Below, one piece after another: positions 1-7,419 of a DNA stretch of 64,000 bases. The notes beneath the pieces were generated by a model that did no database searches, was not told where the DNA came from, and worked only from the letters and a program-made list of their open reading frames with translations. The stretch spans positions 372,001 to 436,000 of the forward strand of contig CBDCQE010000003.1 in NCBI GenBank assembly GCA_965220505.1. The letters run 5' to 3'. The DNA comes from Bin87 sp965220505 (GTDB taxonomy: Bacteria; Chloroflexota; Dehalococcoidia; Lucifugimonadales; UBA3495). The position numbers and the translations under genes were made by a program. Position 1 is the stretch's first letter, and the number at the start of each line of letters is the position of its first letter.

Positions 1-464
1 TCCAGGGGGCAATGGCGGTGCGAAATATGCTGCTGCCCGGACGCTCGCGGGCGCGGCCTCAGCATCCACCATGGGCAACCTTCACCGATCCCGAGGTGGC
101 GCACTCGGGTTTCACCGAGGAGCAGGCCCGGCAGCGTTATGGCGACAAGGTGCGGGTGTCGTTTCTGCCGATGGCGCAGGTGGACCGGGCGGTCACCGAG
201 GACGCCACCGAGGGGTTCATCAAGGTCGTGGAGCGGAGCAACGGCGAGGCGATTGGCGCGACGATAGTCGGTCAACGGGCCGCGGAAACGCTACAGACTT
301 GGACTTTGGCCGGCGACAATGGCCTCAAGATGGGAAACGTCGCCCGGACAATGCAGGCGTATCCCTCCCTGGCGACGGGGAATCAGCAATTGGCATGGGA
401 GGCATATCTGGGCGGGCTGACCGGCGGGGCGACCGGCCGCATGGTGCGTTGGCTGGCCCGTTAG
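1..464 (+). CDS. FAD-dependent pyridine nucleotide-disulfide oxidoreductase, C-terminal part (partial)
   Basis: The gene enters from the left edge, with reading frame starting at base 3, and ends at TAG 462-464. Only the C-terminal dimerisation domain of the family of mercuric reductase, dihydrolipoamide dehydrogenase and glutathione reductase is present. The block WATFTDPEVAHSGFTEEQAR, about 20 residues in, is the classic start of that domain. The FAD and NAD(P) domains and the redox-active CxxxxC would lie upstream, so substrate specificity cannot be told. The C-terminal vicinal cysteines of true MerA are absent: the protein ends MVRWLAR. That makes an uncharacterised mercuric-reductase-like or lipoamide-dehydrogenase-like enzyme more likely than MerA. 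The family is cytoplasmic and homodimeric. Confidence 0.85.
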   Translation, partial: QGAMAVRNMLLPGRSRARPQHPPWATFTDPEVAHSGFTEEQARQRYGDKVRVSFLPMAQVDRAVTEDATEGFIKVVERSNGEAIGATIVGQRAAETLQTWTLAGDNGLKMGNVARTMQAYPSLATGNQQLAWEAYLGGLTGGATGRMVRWLAR

Positions 465-474
465 CCTTCGTGAA

Positions 475-515
475 GGCTGGGCCAAGGCGGCAGAGCGCCG
501 CCTTACTGCCCAGCC
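475..515. terminator. Two-tier hairpin between convergent genes
   Basis: An outer stem GGCTGGGC (475-482) pairs with GCCCAGCC (508-515). An inner stem AAGGCGGC (484-491) pairs with GCCGCCTT (497-504) around a 5-base loop. It lies just after the oxidoreductase stop and contains the stop codon of the convergent small gene, so it could end transcription from both sides. There is no long T-run. Confidence 0.5.
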
Positions 516-703
516 AATTTCGCCCGGACTTCTTCAACTTCAGCGTTGCCCAGGATGCGGAACACGTTGATGCTGCGGTCCTCGACGGCTACGCCCCTGA
601 GAGCGTGGCGGCCGTTCTTCATCGTGACCAACTCCATGGAGTCCTCGGCAATGTCGACCTTCCGCTTGAGTTTGACTGAGTAGGCTTGCAGGGGCCATTC
701 CAT
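503..703 (-). CDS. DUF5679-like small protein lacking the zinc-ribbon cysteines
   Basis: A 66-residue protein starting at ATG 703 with GGAG about 8 bases upstream. A longer reading to 1021 has no support. The core VTMKNGRHALRGV followed by VFRIL matches my recollection of DUF5679 proteins, which look like YCVKCKxK...VTMKNGRPALxGxCPxCGTxxFRI. Here each expected cysteine is replaced: S and L in the first pair (AYSVKLKRK), A and D in the second (RGVAVEDR). The fold may survive without zinc. A 12-residue charged tail (AEVEEVRAKLAGQ) follows the domain. The function of the family is unknown. Family assignment is from motif similarity only. Confidence 0.6.
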   Translation of the reverse strand: MEWPLQAYSVKLKRKVDIAEDSMELVTMKNGRHALRGVAVEDRSINVFRILGNAEVEEVRAKLAGQ

Positions 704-1078
704 GATTTTCACTCCGTTATTTTGTGGTGGCTGTCGCGCCGGCTGAAGAGAGTATTTTATCAGCGGCGCTGAGGTTTGTTTTTGCCGCCGGGAGCAGGCT
801 GAGCCAGCAATGATGGTCAGTTTTACGCTAATCGTTGCCGATTCGTCAATACGGCATGGCTCGATTTTGTAAGTTTCTGGTATCGATCCTTGCCGACCTC
901 CTGGTGCAGGGCCTCGGCTACTTCGTCCTTGATGACACGACGCATACGCAGAGCCTGGTTGTAGTCGGATATTGAGAGCAGGCCGCCCAGCAGGAAACGG
1001 CTGCGAAGCGTTGTGCGACAAAATGTGGGGCAGGTCGGAGACCTGCCCCGGGTTGGCCGATGGGGCCGTTGGCCGTTT
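704..1078. other. Region without a confident gene
   Basis: This 375-base stretch holds the hsp20 terminator (1027-1049). On the minus strand, roughly 1020-823, there is an open stretch of about 60 codons with protein-like composition (it includes RMRRVIKDEVAEALHQEVG) but without an upstream start codon. It could be the remnant of a decayed gene. Nothing else is recognisable. Confidence 0.4.
1027..1049 (-). terminator. Hairpin downstream of hsp20
   Basis: A perfect 10-bp stem GGGGCAGGTC / GACCTGCCCC with loop GGA. Read on the minus strand it is followed by ACATTTTGT. It lies 30 bases beyond the hsp20 stop codon and probably terminates that transcript. Confidence 0.6.
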
Positions 1079-1558
1079 TTAGGCCGAGTCCGCGACCGCG
1101 GTGTTGGAGACCTGCAGCCGGCGGGTCTGGGCGGCTTCGGCGACGGGAACCGTCACCGTGAGCACACCGTTCTCCAGTCCGACGGTAGCGTCGTCCAGGT
1201 TGAGGTCGCTGGGGAGGCGGATGGCGCGGGAGAAGCTGCCGGAACGGCGTTCACGCATCAGGTACTCCTTGCCCTCGTGGCTGGCCTCCGACCCGCGGGA
1301 CGCCTTGACCAACATGATCCGGTCGGGGCTGATGGACACGTCCACGTCATCGGCGGCGAAGCCGGGCAGCGAGGCGTGGACGGTGAGCTGTTGCTCGTTG
1401 CGGCACACGTCCATGGGGATGGACCAGGATTCGTTGGCGCGTTCCACACCGTCGTCCAGGGGATCGCCCCAGCGATGGACGGCCCACCGGGGACTGTTGA
1501 ACAGGCGGTTGAATTGGCGCATCTCGCGGAAGGGGTCAAATCGCTGCATGGTCGTCAT
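1079..1558 (-). CDS. hsp20: Small heat-shock protein Hsp20/alpha-crystallin
   Basis: A 159-residue cytoplasmic holdase chaperone. The N-terminus MQRFDPFREMRQFNRLF is the usual Hsp20 amphipathic lead. The alpha-crystallin domain runs from about 45 to 145, with the A-x-LPGF-like strand (ASLPGFAADDVDV) near residue 65 and the family signature ENGVLTVTVP near 130. A short polar tail follows. GGAGG lies about 7 bases before the ATG. It is divergent from dnaJ-hspR-clp across 190 bases that hold a good promoter overlapped by an inverted repeat, so it probably belongs to the same HspR-controlled response. Confidence 0.95.
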   Translation of the reverse strand: MTTMQRFDPFREMRQFNRLFNSPRWAVHRWGDPLDDGVERANESWSIPMDVCRNEQQLTVHASLPGFAADDVDVSISPDRIMLVKASRGSEASHEGKEYLMRERRSGSFSRAIRLPSDLNLDDATVGLENGVLTVTVPVAEAAQTRRLQVSNTAVADSA

Positions 1559-1626
1559 AATTTATCCTCCAGAGGCATCGGCGCGCTGGCCGAGGATTCT
1601 TGGCCGCTCGGTCGGCCGGTGATGTC

Positions 1627-1655
1627 ACTATACGAAGTTGATGGCTTTTTGTCAA
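1627..1655 (-). promoter_or_regulatory. Sigma-70-type promoter for hsp20
   Basis: On the minus strand TTGACA (1655-1650) and TATAGT (1632-1627) are separated by exactly 17 bases, close to the vegetative consensus. The start codon lies about 70 bases downstream. Confidence 0.7.
1638..1655. promoter_or_regulatory. Candidate HspR operator (HAIR-like inverted repeat)
   Basis: The sequence GTTGATGGCTTTTTGTCAAG carries the inverted half sites TTGA (1638-1641) and TCAA (1652-1655). The HspR element HAIR is CTTGAGT-N7-ACTCAAG, so the half-site cores agree but the spacing is 10 rather than 11. It sits over the -35 box and spacer of the hsp20 promoter, where a repressor would act. A second repeat, ATCAA-GTTA-TTGAT at 1675-1688, overlaps the -35 of the opposite promoter. 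Confidence 0.4.
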
Positions 1656-1683
1656 GTATAGCGGTGATAAACCCATCAAGTTA

Positions 1684-1712
1684 TTGATTATATCGGCTTC
1701 GTTTGATATGAT
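1684..1712 (+). promoter_or_regulatory. Sigma-70-type promoter for dnaJ-hspR-clp
   Basis: TTGATT (1684-1689) and TATGAT (1707-1712) are 17 bases apart. The palindrome ATCAAGTTATTGAT (1675-1688) overlaps the -35 and may be a repressor site. The start codon of the DnaJ-like gene is 37 bases beyond the -10. Confidence 0.6.
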
Positions 1713-1748
1713 GGTTGCACGATCATTTTAATACAGGCAGGCGCCGCA

Positions 1749-2687
1749 ATGGCTGACTACTATGACATACTGGGCGTACCGCGCAGCGCCGACGAAAAGG
1801 AAATCCGGCAGGCGTATCGCCGGTTGGCGCGTCAGCATCACCCGGACGTGAATCCCGGGGACGATGACGCGGCCGAGCGGTTCAAGACCATCAACGCCGC
1901 CTACGAGGTGCTGTCGGACGCGGACAAGCGGGAAAAGTACGACCGCTACGGCGACCGCTGGGAGCAGGCCGAGCACTTTGATCAGCAGGGGTTCGACCAG
2001 CAGGGCGGGCCCGATTTCTCCCAGTTCTTCCGGGGCGGCAACTTCGGTGGAGGCGGCCCGGGCGGGTTCAGCTTCTCCACCGGAGGGGCGACCCTGTCGG
2101 ACCTGCTGGGCGGCCTGGGTGGATTTGCATCGGACCTGGGCGGCGGCCGGGGCGAGCGGTTCCGGTCACGGCCGGCGGACGTGCCGGTAGAGATAACGCT
2201 GGAAGAGGCCGACCACGGGACAACCCGGCTGGTCAACCTGCCCGATGGCCGCCGGTTGGAGGTCAAGATTCCGGCCGGCATCGCCGACGGCGGCCGGGTG
2301 CACATCGCGGCGGGCAACCAGGCCGGCGGCGAGTTCAACCTGCTGGTCACGGTGCTGCCTCATGCACGGTTCGAGCGGAAAGGCGACGACCTGCACACCA
2401 CCGTGGACGTGCCGCTATTGGACGCGGTGCTGGGCGGGATGGCGACAGTGACCACGCTGCGGGGGCAGATCGAGCTGACGCTGCCGCCGGAGACGCAGAA
2501 CGGCCGCCGGTTCCGGCTGGCCGGCCAGGGCATGGCCCGGCTTAACGACCCGGAGAAACGGGGCAACCTGTACGCGGTGGTCAACGTGTTACTGCCCACC
2601 GACCTGACCGACGAGCAGAGGGACCTGTTCGGGCAGCTGCGGGAGGCCGGTGTGGATTCCGGCTTTCGCCGGAATGACGGTAGTTGA
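1749..2687 (+). CDS. cbpA: DnaJ-like co-chaperone of the CbpA type
   Basis: A 312-residue J-domain protein that stimulates DnaK ATPase. The J domain covers residues 3-70 with the HPD tripeptide at 31-33. A Gly/Phe-rich linker follows (about 95-135, FRGGNFGGGG). The two C-terminal substrate-binding domains follow, with signatures such as VKIPAGI and GDDLHTTVDVPLLDAVLG. The four CxxCxGxG zinc repeats of canonical DnaJ are absent, so this is a type II (CbpA) protein. The last residues VDSGFRRNDGS are encoded by a REP-like palindrome (2656-2675), so the natural C-terminus was probably altered by insertion. It is the first gene of the dnaJ-hspR-clp operon. The ribosome site is weak. Confidence 0.92.
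   Translation: MADYYDILGVPRSADEKEIRQAYRRLARQHHPDVNPGDDDAAERFKTINAAYEVLSDADKREKYDRYGDRWEQAEHFDQQGFDQQGGPDFSQFFRGGNFGGGGPGGFSFSTGGATLSDLLGGLGGFASDLGGGRGERFRSRPADVPVEITLEEADHGTTRLVNLPDGRRLEVKIPAGIADGGRVHIAAGNQAGGEFNLLVTVLPHARFERKGDDLHTTVDVPLLDAVLGGMATVTTLRGQIELTLPPETQNGRRFRLAGQGMARLNDPEKRGNLYAVVNVLLPTDLTDEQRDLFGQLREAGVDSGFRRNDGS
2656..2675. repeat. REP-like palindrome at the end of the dnaJ-like gene
   Basis: ATTCCGGC (2656-2663) and GCCGGAAT (2668-2675) enclose TTTC, within the context TGGATTCC...GGAATGACGG. The same kind of element occurs inside larC at 45431-45450 with GC-changed arms. It encodes the last residues of the chaperone. Confidence 0.75.
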
Positions 2688-2729
2688 TGATGCCGGGATG
2701 ACGGTGGTTGAAGATAAGGAGTGGACGAG

Positions 2730-3095
2730 ATGACGCCGGACAACAACTTCCCGACCGAACCCTGCTTCGTGATCAGCGTGGCCGCGCGGATGGTGGGCTT
2801 GCACGCCCAGACCCTGCGCTACTACGAGCGCGTGGGGCTGGTGATGCCGTCGCGCTCCGGCGGCCGACAGCGGCTGTACTCCATGGCCGATGTGGAGCGG
2901 CTGCGACGGATCAAGACCTTTGTCGATGAGCTGGGCGTGAACCTGGCCGGCGCCGAGGTGGCCCTGAAACTCATCGACCGCATAACCGAACTGGAAGGCC
3001 AGGTGGAAGCATTGACCGACGAAATAGCCCGCCTGCGCGCCGCGGAAACCACATCCAGCGGCGTCAGGACACGCAATAACTCAAACCGGAGGTGA
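2730..3095 (+). CDS. hspR: HspR-type MerR-family heat-shock repressor
   Basis: A 121-residue DNA-binding protein. The winged helix-turn-helix covers residues 12-75 (ISVAARMVGLHAQTLRYYER, then GGRQRLYS and DVERLRRI), followed by GVNLAGAEVAL and a C-terminal coiled coil. The GVNLAG segment and the place between dnaJ and a Clp gene are characteristic of HspR, which represses the dnaK/clp regulon with DnaK as co-repressor. The ATG at 2730 is chosen because AAGGAG (2717-2722) lies 7 bases before it; the GTG at 2721 overlaps that site. The gene ends 5 bases before the clp start. Candidate operators lie upstream of hsp20 and dnaJ. Confidence 0.88.
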   Translation: MTPDNNFPTEPCFVISVAARMVGLHAQTLRYYERVGLVMPSRSGGRQRLYSMADVERLRRIKTFVDELGVNLAGAEVALKLIDRITELEGQVEALTDEIARLRAAETTSSGVRTRNNSNRR

Positions 3096-3100
3096 CCGAT

Positions 3101-5587
3101 ATGGTGATGACTGCGGACAAATTCACGCGACAGGCCCAGGAGGCGCTGCAACGCTCCCAGGAACTGGTGCGGAACTACCAGCACAGCCAGTGGGACGTGG
3201 AGCACGTGCTGCTGGCCCTGGTGGCGCTGGAGGACGGGCTGCCGGAGCGCATCTTCCGGGAGCTGGGCGTCGATGTCGAGGCGGTGAAGAGCCGGCTGCA
3301 CCAGTCGCTGGACTCCGCGCCCAAATTGGTGTCGGGCACGCAGCAGATTTTCATCACGCCCCGCTTGCAGCGGATGCTGCAGGTGGCGGACGAGGAGGCG
3401 CAGCGGCTGAAGGACCAGTTCATCAGCGTGGAGCACCTGCTGGTGGCCGCCGCCCGGGAGAACACCGGCGACTCGGCGCGGCTGTTCCAGGATCTGGGCG
3501 TCAACCAGGAGATGATGTACCAGGCCATGCAGAAGCTGCGCGGCTCCCACCGGGTGGACGACCAGAACGCCGAGCAGCGGTACCGCTCCCTGGAGAAGTA
3601 CAGCGTGGACCTGACCGAGTTGGCGCGCATCGGCAAGCTGGACCCGGTGGTGGGCCGGGAGCAGGAGATCCGCCAGGTCATGCAGACGCTGACCCGGCGC
3701 ACCAAGAACAACCCGGTGCTCATTGGCGAGGCCGGCGTCGGCAAGACCGCCATCGCCGAGGGGCTGGCCAGCAAGATCATCTGCGACGACGTGCCCGACT
3801 CGCTGCACAACAAGCGGGTGATGGCGCTGGACATGGGCCGCCTGGTGGCCGGAGCCAAGTTCCGCGGCGAGTTCGAGGAGCGGTTGAAGTCAGTGATCGA
3901 CGAGGTGACGTCGTCCAACGGCGAGGTGATCGTCTTCCTGGACGAGATGCACACGCTAGTGGGCGCGGGGGCTGGCGAGGGCAGCCTGGACGCCAGCAAC
4001 ATGCTGAAGCCGGCCCTGGCCCGGGGCGAACTGCAAGCCATCGGCTCGACGACGCTGGACGAATACCGCAAGCACATCGAAAAGGACCCGGCGCTGGCGC
4101 GGCGGTTCCAGCCGGTGTACGTGGAGGAGCCGACGCCGGAGCAGGCGCTGGACATCCTGCACGCGCTGAAGCCGCGCTACGAGGCCCACCACAAGGTGAC
4201 CCTCACCGACGGGGCCATCGCGGCCGCGGTGCGGCTGAGCGACCGGTACATCACCGACCGCAAGCTGCCGGACAAGGCCATCGACTTCATCGACGAGGCG
4301 GGCAGCAAGGTGCGCATCGACGCCGGGATGCTGCCGCCCAAGCTGCAGGAAATGGAAAACCGGCGGCGGGAACTGGCCGACCTGGAGGAGCGGGCCAACC
4401 AGATGTCCGACTACGAGCGGTCGGCGCAGCACCGCACTGAGCGGCTGCGCCTGGAAGCCGAGCTTAATGCCGAGCGCGAGGCTATTGAACACACCGACGG
4501 CCCCGACCTAGTGGTCAACGAGAAGGACATCGCTGAGCTGGTGTCCAACTGGACGGGCATCCCGGTGGGCCAGCTCATGGAGGGCGAGGCCGAGCGGCTG
4601 CTGCACATGGAGGAACACCTGCACCGGCGGGTGATTGGGCAGGACGAGGCGATCAACGCGGTGGCGGACACCGTCCGCCGGGCGCGCTCGGGTCTCAACG
4701 ACCCCAAGCGTCCCTTCGGCAGCTTCATCTTCCTGGGTCCCACCGGCGTGGGCAAGACCGAGCTGAGCCGGGCGCTGGCCGAGTTCCTGTTCAACGACGA
4801 GGACAGCATGGTCCGGCTGGACATGTCCGAGTACGGCGAGCGGCACACGGTGTCGAGGCTGATCGGCGCGCCTCCCGGCTACGTGGGGTACGACGACGCC
4901 GGCCAGCTTACCGAGGCGGTGCGGCGGCGGCCCCACCGGGTGATCCTGTTCGACGAGATCGAAAAGGCGCACCCGGACGTTTTCAACCTGCTGCTCCAGA
5001 TCCTGGAGGACGGACGGCTGACGGACGGGCAGGGCCGCACGGTGGACTTCCGCAACACGGTGATCATCATGACCAGCAACCTGGGCACCGGGGACCTGTC
5101 CCATCGGCCCTTCGGCCTCGGTCCCACCGCGGACCGGGAGCAGGATGCGGGCAAGGTGACGGCGGAGCAGTCGCGGGCGGTGCACGAGGCGTTGCAGCGG
5201 GCTTTCCGGCCTGAGCTACTGAACCGCATCGACGAGACCATCGTGTTCCACCCGCTGAGCCGGGCGCAGATCGGCGAGATCGTCGGCCTGATGGTCGGCG
5301 AGGTCCAGAAGCGGCTGGCGGAGCGGGACATCACCTGCGAGCTGACCGAGGCCGGCTGCGACTGGCTGGTCAACCAGGGGTTCAACGTGACCTACGGGGC
5401 GCGTCCCCTGCGCCGCGCCATCCAGCGGCACCTCGAAAATTGGCTGGCCCAGGGCGTCCTGTCCGGCGAGTTCCAGGAGCACGACCACGTCATCGCCGAC
5501 GTGAACGAGGCTGGGGACGGGCTGGCGCTGCGGGTATCCAGCAACGCCAAGCCAGAGGAAGAGCGGGAGTTGGCTGGGGTGGTATAG
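3101..5587 (+). CDS. ClpB/ClpC-family AAA+ unfoldase with a short middle domain
   Basis: An 828-residue Hsp100 protein. The double Clp-N repeat covers about residues 1-145. NBD1 has Walker A GEAGVGKT near 209 and Walker B VIVFLDE. NBD2 has Walker A GPTGVGKT near 546 and VILFDEIEKAHPDVF. The N-terminal half reads like ClpB (SLEKYSVDLTELAR, DASNMLKPALARGELQAIG). The region between the two ATPase domains has only about 70 residues of coiled coil, the size seen in ClpC, where ClpB has roughly twice that. NBD2 contains FGL at the place of the ClpP-docking IGF/IGL loop, which suggests a proteolytic partner. GGAGG 8 bases upstream supports ATG 3101. It lies in an operon with hspR. Confidence 0.9.
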   Translation: MVMTADKFTRQAQEALQRSQELVRNYQHSQWDVEHVLLALVALEDGLPERIFRELGVDVEAVKSRLHQSLDSAPKLVSGTQQIFITPRLQRMLQVADEEAQRLKDQFISVEHLLVAAARENTGDSARLFQDLGVNQEMMYQAMQKLRGSHRVDDQNAEQRYRSLEKYSVDLTELARIGKLDPVVGREQEIRQVMQTLTRRTKNNPVLIGEAGVGKTAIAEGLASKIICDDVPDSLHNKRVMALDMGRLVAGAKFRGEFEERLKSVIDEVTSSNGEVIVFLDEMHTLVGAGAGEGSLDASNMLKPALARGELQAIGSTTLDEYRKHIEKDPALARRFQPVYVEEPTPEQALDILHALKPRYEAHHKVTLTDGAIAAAVRLSDRYITDRKLPDKAIDFIDEAGSKVRIDAGMLPPKLQEMENRRRELADLEERANQMSDYERSAQHRTERLRLEAELNAEREAIEHTDGPDLVVNEKDIAELVSNWTGIPVGQLMEGEAERLLHMEEHLHRRVIGQDEAINAVADTVRRARSGLNDPKRPFGSFIFLGPTGVGKTELSRALAEFLFNDEDSMVRLDMSEYGERHTVSRLIGAPPGYVGYDDAGQLTEAVRRRPHRVILFDEIEKAHPDVFNLLLQILEDGRLTDGQGRTVDFRNTVIIMTSNLGTGDLSHRPFGLGPTADREQDAGKVTAEQSRAVHEALQRAFRPELLNRIDETIVFHPLSRAQIGEIVGLMVGEVQKRLAERDITCELTEAGCDWLVNQGFNVTYGARPLRRAIQRHLENWLAQGVLSGEFQEHDHVIADVNEAGDGLALRVSSNAKPEEERELAGVV

Positions 5588-5607
5588 CAACGCTACGCTG
5601 ACCGACC

Positions 5608-5651
5608 ACAAAGGCGCCGCCCTGTCAGGGAGGATGGGGCGGCGCCTTTGT
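5608..5651. terminator. Bidirectional terminator between clp and the toxin gene
   Basis: A perfect 14-bp stem ACAAAGGCGCCGCC (5608-5621) / GGCGGCGCCTTTGT (5638-5651) with a 16-base loop. It lies between convergent genes. The T-tract is short but present on both sides. Confidence 0.75.
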
Positions 5652-5679
5652 GCTGTCTAGTCGCCACGGCACCTGGCGG

Positions 5680-6198
5680 CTAGACACCAAGGCTCCATTC
5701 GAGCCGAATCCCGAGATCACGCAGCATTTCGAAAGTGTTGATGCACGGGATGTCGAACTGCCGACAAAGGTCAGGCAACGGCACCTTGCGTTGTGCTTGA
5801 GGAGCGGATACCTCGTTGGTGACGACGACGGCGCCGCTGGCCATTGCGTAGCCTGCCAACCAGCCATCGGCAGCGCGGGCAAATTCGGTGCGAGCGGCGC
5901 CGGTGAATTGCGGATTATCCTGCACCCAATCGATCAATTGCCGATACGCGTCAACAATGGGCTGGATGCCGCTTATCGCAGGCGAAAAGTTGGTTGCCTG
6001 TTCCACCCATTCGACTAATTCGGTCGGTGAGACGATCTCGTCGAACACTCGGTCGATGATCAACAGCTTGCCGGAGTCGACATGATGACTCATTGAGGCC
6101 CAGAAGCCGGGGCATATATCCGGCGCGTAGTAATGATGATAGGCCGCCACCAGAACATTGGTGTCCGGTACATATATGCGCTCGGTGGGAACCGTCAT
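5680..6198 (-). CDS. DUF4411 PIN-like toxin
   Basis: A 172-residue protein of the DUF4411 family, a PIN-domain group expected to be an Mg-dependent RNase. The N-terminal acidic motif is YVPDTNVLVAAYH (about residues 9-21). The C-terminal part has VVVTNEVSAPQAQRKVPLPD and a CINTFEMLRDLG ending, typical of the family. The ATG overlaps the stop of the upstream ImmA gene (ATGA at 6195-6198), so the pair is translationally coupled with antitoxin first. Activity is inferred from the family. Confidence 0.8.
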   Translation of the reverse strand: MTVPTERIYVPDTNVLVAAYHHYYAPDICPGFWASMSHHVDSGKLLIIDRVFDEIVSPTELVEWVEQATNFSPAISGIQPIVDAYRQLIDWVQDNPQFTGAARTEFARAADGWLAGYAMASGAVVVTNEVSAPQAQRKVPLPDLCRQFDIPCINTFEMLRDLGIRLEWSLGV

Positions 6199-7361
6199 AG
6201 CTCAATGCCCAGTTTGCTGGGCATGGCGTCGAAGGTGTCACCTTTCAACCCGGTTAACGCGTACGCTTCACGGTGAGACAACCGCCCGGACTCCAGAGCG
6301 CGAACCACCGACGCGGCGAAGCGCACTCCGATGCGCCAACGTTGGGTATTCCAAAAATTCCCGCCCTCCGAGCTCGCTGCAATACGGTCGCCCTGGGTCT
6401 TGTTGCTGGCGTAAAAATCGAAAAATGCCGGCCGGTCGATGAGGCCCAGATCCAGCGCCCGGCGGGCAGCAACTATTCTGCTGACCCTGAAGTGCCGCGC
6501 AATGTCCTGGAATCGGTCTGCACGGACCGCCACGTACGGCCAGAACTTGCGCAATTCTGCCTCCGGCACCAGGAACTCCGCCGCGATCCTGTCACACCGG
6601 GTTTCGACCCGGTGATCGGTCGGCAGCAAGGTCTCCGAAGCGGAGACCCCTTCTTCGCCCACGAAGATGTGGGCGAGTTCGTGGGCGACGGTGAACATCT
6701 GGGCCGCCTTGTAGTCGGCGTTGTTCACGAAAATCAGCGGGGCGTAATCGTCGACAAGAGCGAACCCCTGGAACTCGTCGGGGTTGAGCTTGCGGCCGGT
6801 GTCGTTGCCCACGACCCCATTGAACACCACCATCACGCCGGCGGCCTCAATGTGGTCACGAAGCAGGCTGATGGCGTCAGACCATGACCGGGCGTCCGAT
6901 GCCCAATCCGTAGATAGCCCCAAGGCGGAACGCATCGCGGCGGCGGCGTCAGCAACGCTTGTGCCGTCGTGGTATCCGCCGACCAGCCGCACCGGCTCTG
7001 CGCCGGTATCGATCAGTTCGTCGCGCAGCCACGCGCTGCGCTGCTGCATGGCGTGGACGGTATCCAGCAGGTCAATGCTGACCCTTGGCGCTTTCCGGCC
7101 GGCACGAGTGCGGAAGTCGGTTATGGGGAGCTGTTCGTCCGGCGGGAACGACAGGAACAGGAAGCCCAAGGGGCTATGCGTTGCGTCGGCCAGCCGTTCA
7201 GCCCACGCCATGCTGATTTCGCCGGAATTCTCCCACTCTTCGACGCGTTCTGTCTTGAGCTTGACCTTGCGGGCCAGATCTTCGGTGGTAAGGTCGGCCC
7301 GCTCGCGCGCCCAACGTAAGACGTCAGGCCGCAGTCGGAGAGTTTCGGGCTGTGTGACCAT
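6195..7361 (-). CDS. XRE-HTH/ImmA-IrrE metallopeptidase, antitoxin partner
   Basis: A 388-residue two-domain protein. An XRE-type helix-turn-helix covers residues 8-65 (LTTEDLARKVKLKTERVEEWENSG). A zinc peptidase domain has HELAH (HExxH) at about 227-231, with a downstream E in AAEFLVPEAE. In DUF4411 pairs this protein is the regulator or antitoxin. It may repress its own operon and cleave a repressor as ImmA does. ATG 7361 is preferred over the in-frame TTG 7367; neither has a strong ribosome site. It is coupled by a 4-base overlap to the toxin. Confidence 0.82.
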   Translation of the reverse strand: MVTQPETLRLRPDVLRWARERADLTTEDLARKVKLKTERVEEWENSGEISMAWAERLADATHSPLGFLFLSFPPDEQLPITDFRTRAGRKAPRVSIDLLDTVHAMQQRSAWLRDELIDTGAEPVRLVGGYHDGTSVADAAAAMRSALGLSTDWASDARSWSDAISLLRDHIEAAGVMVVFNGVVGNDTGRKLNPDEFQGFALVDDYAPLIFVNNADYKAAQMFTVAHELAHIFVGEEGVSASETLLPTDHRVETRCDRIAAEFLVPEAELRKFWPYVAVRADRFQDIARHFRVSRIVAARRALDLGLIDRPAFFDFYASNKTQGDRIAASSEGGNFWNTQRWRIGVRFAASVVRALESGRLSHREAYALTGLKGDTFDAMPSKLGIEL

Positions 7362-7419
7362 TGGCAAAACCCAACCACAGCGATGTTAGCCAATGAGCCG
7401 TTCGTGGGTCAAATGAATG

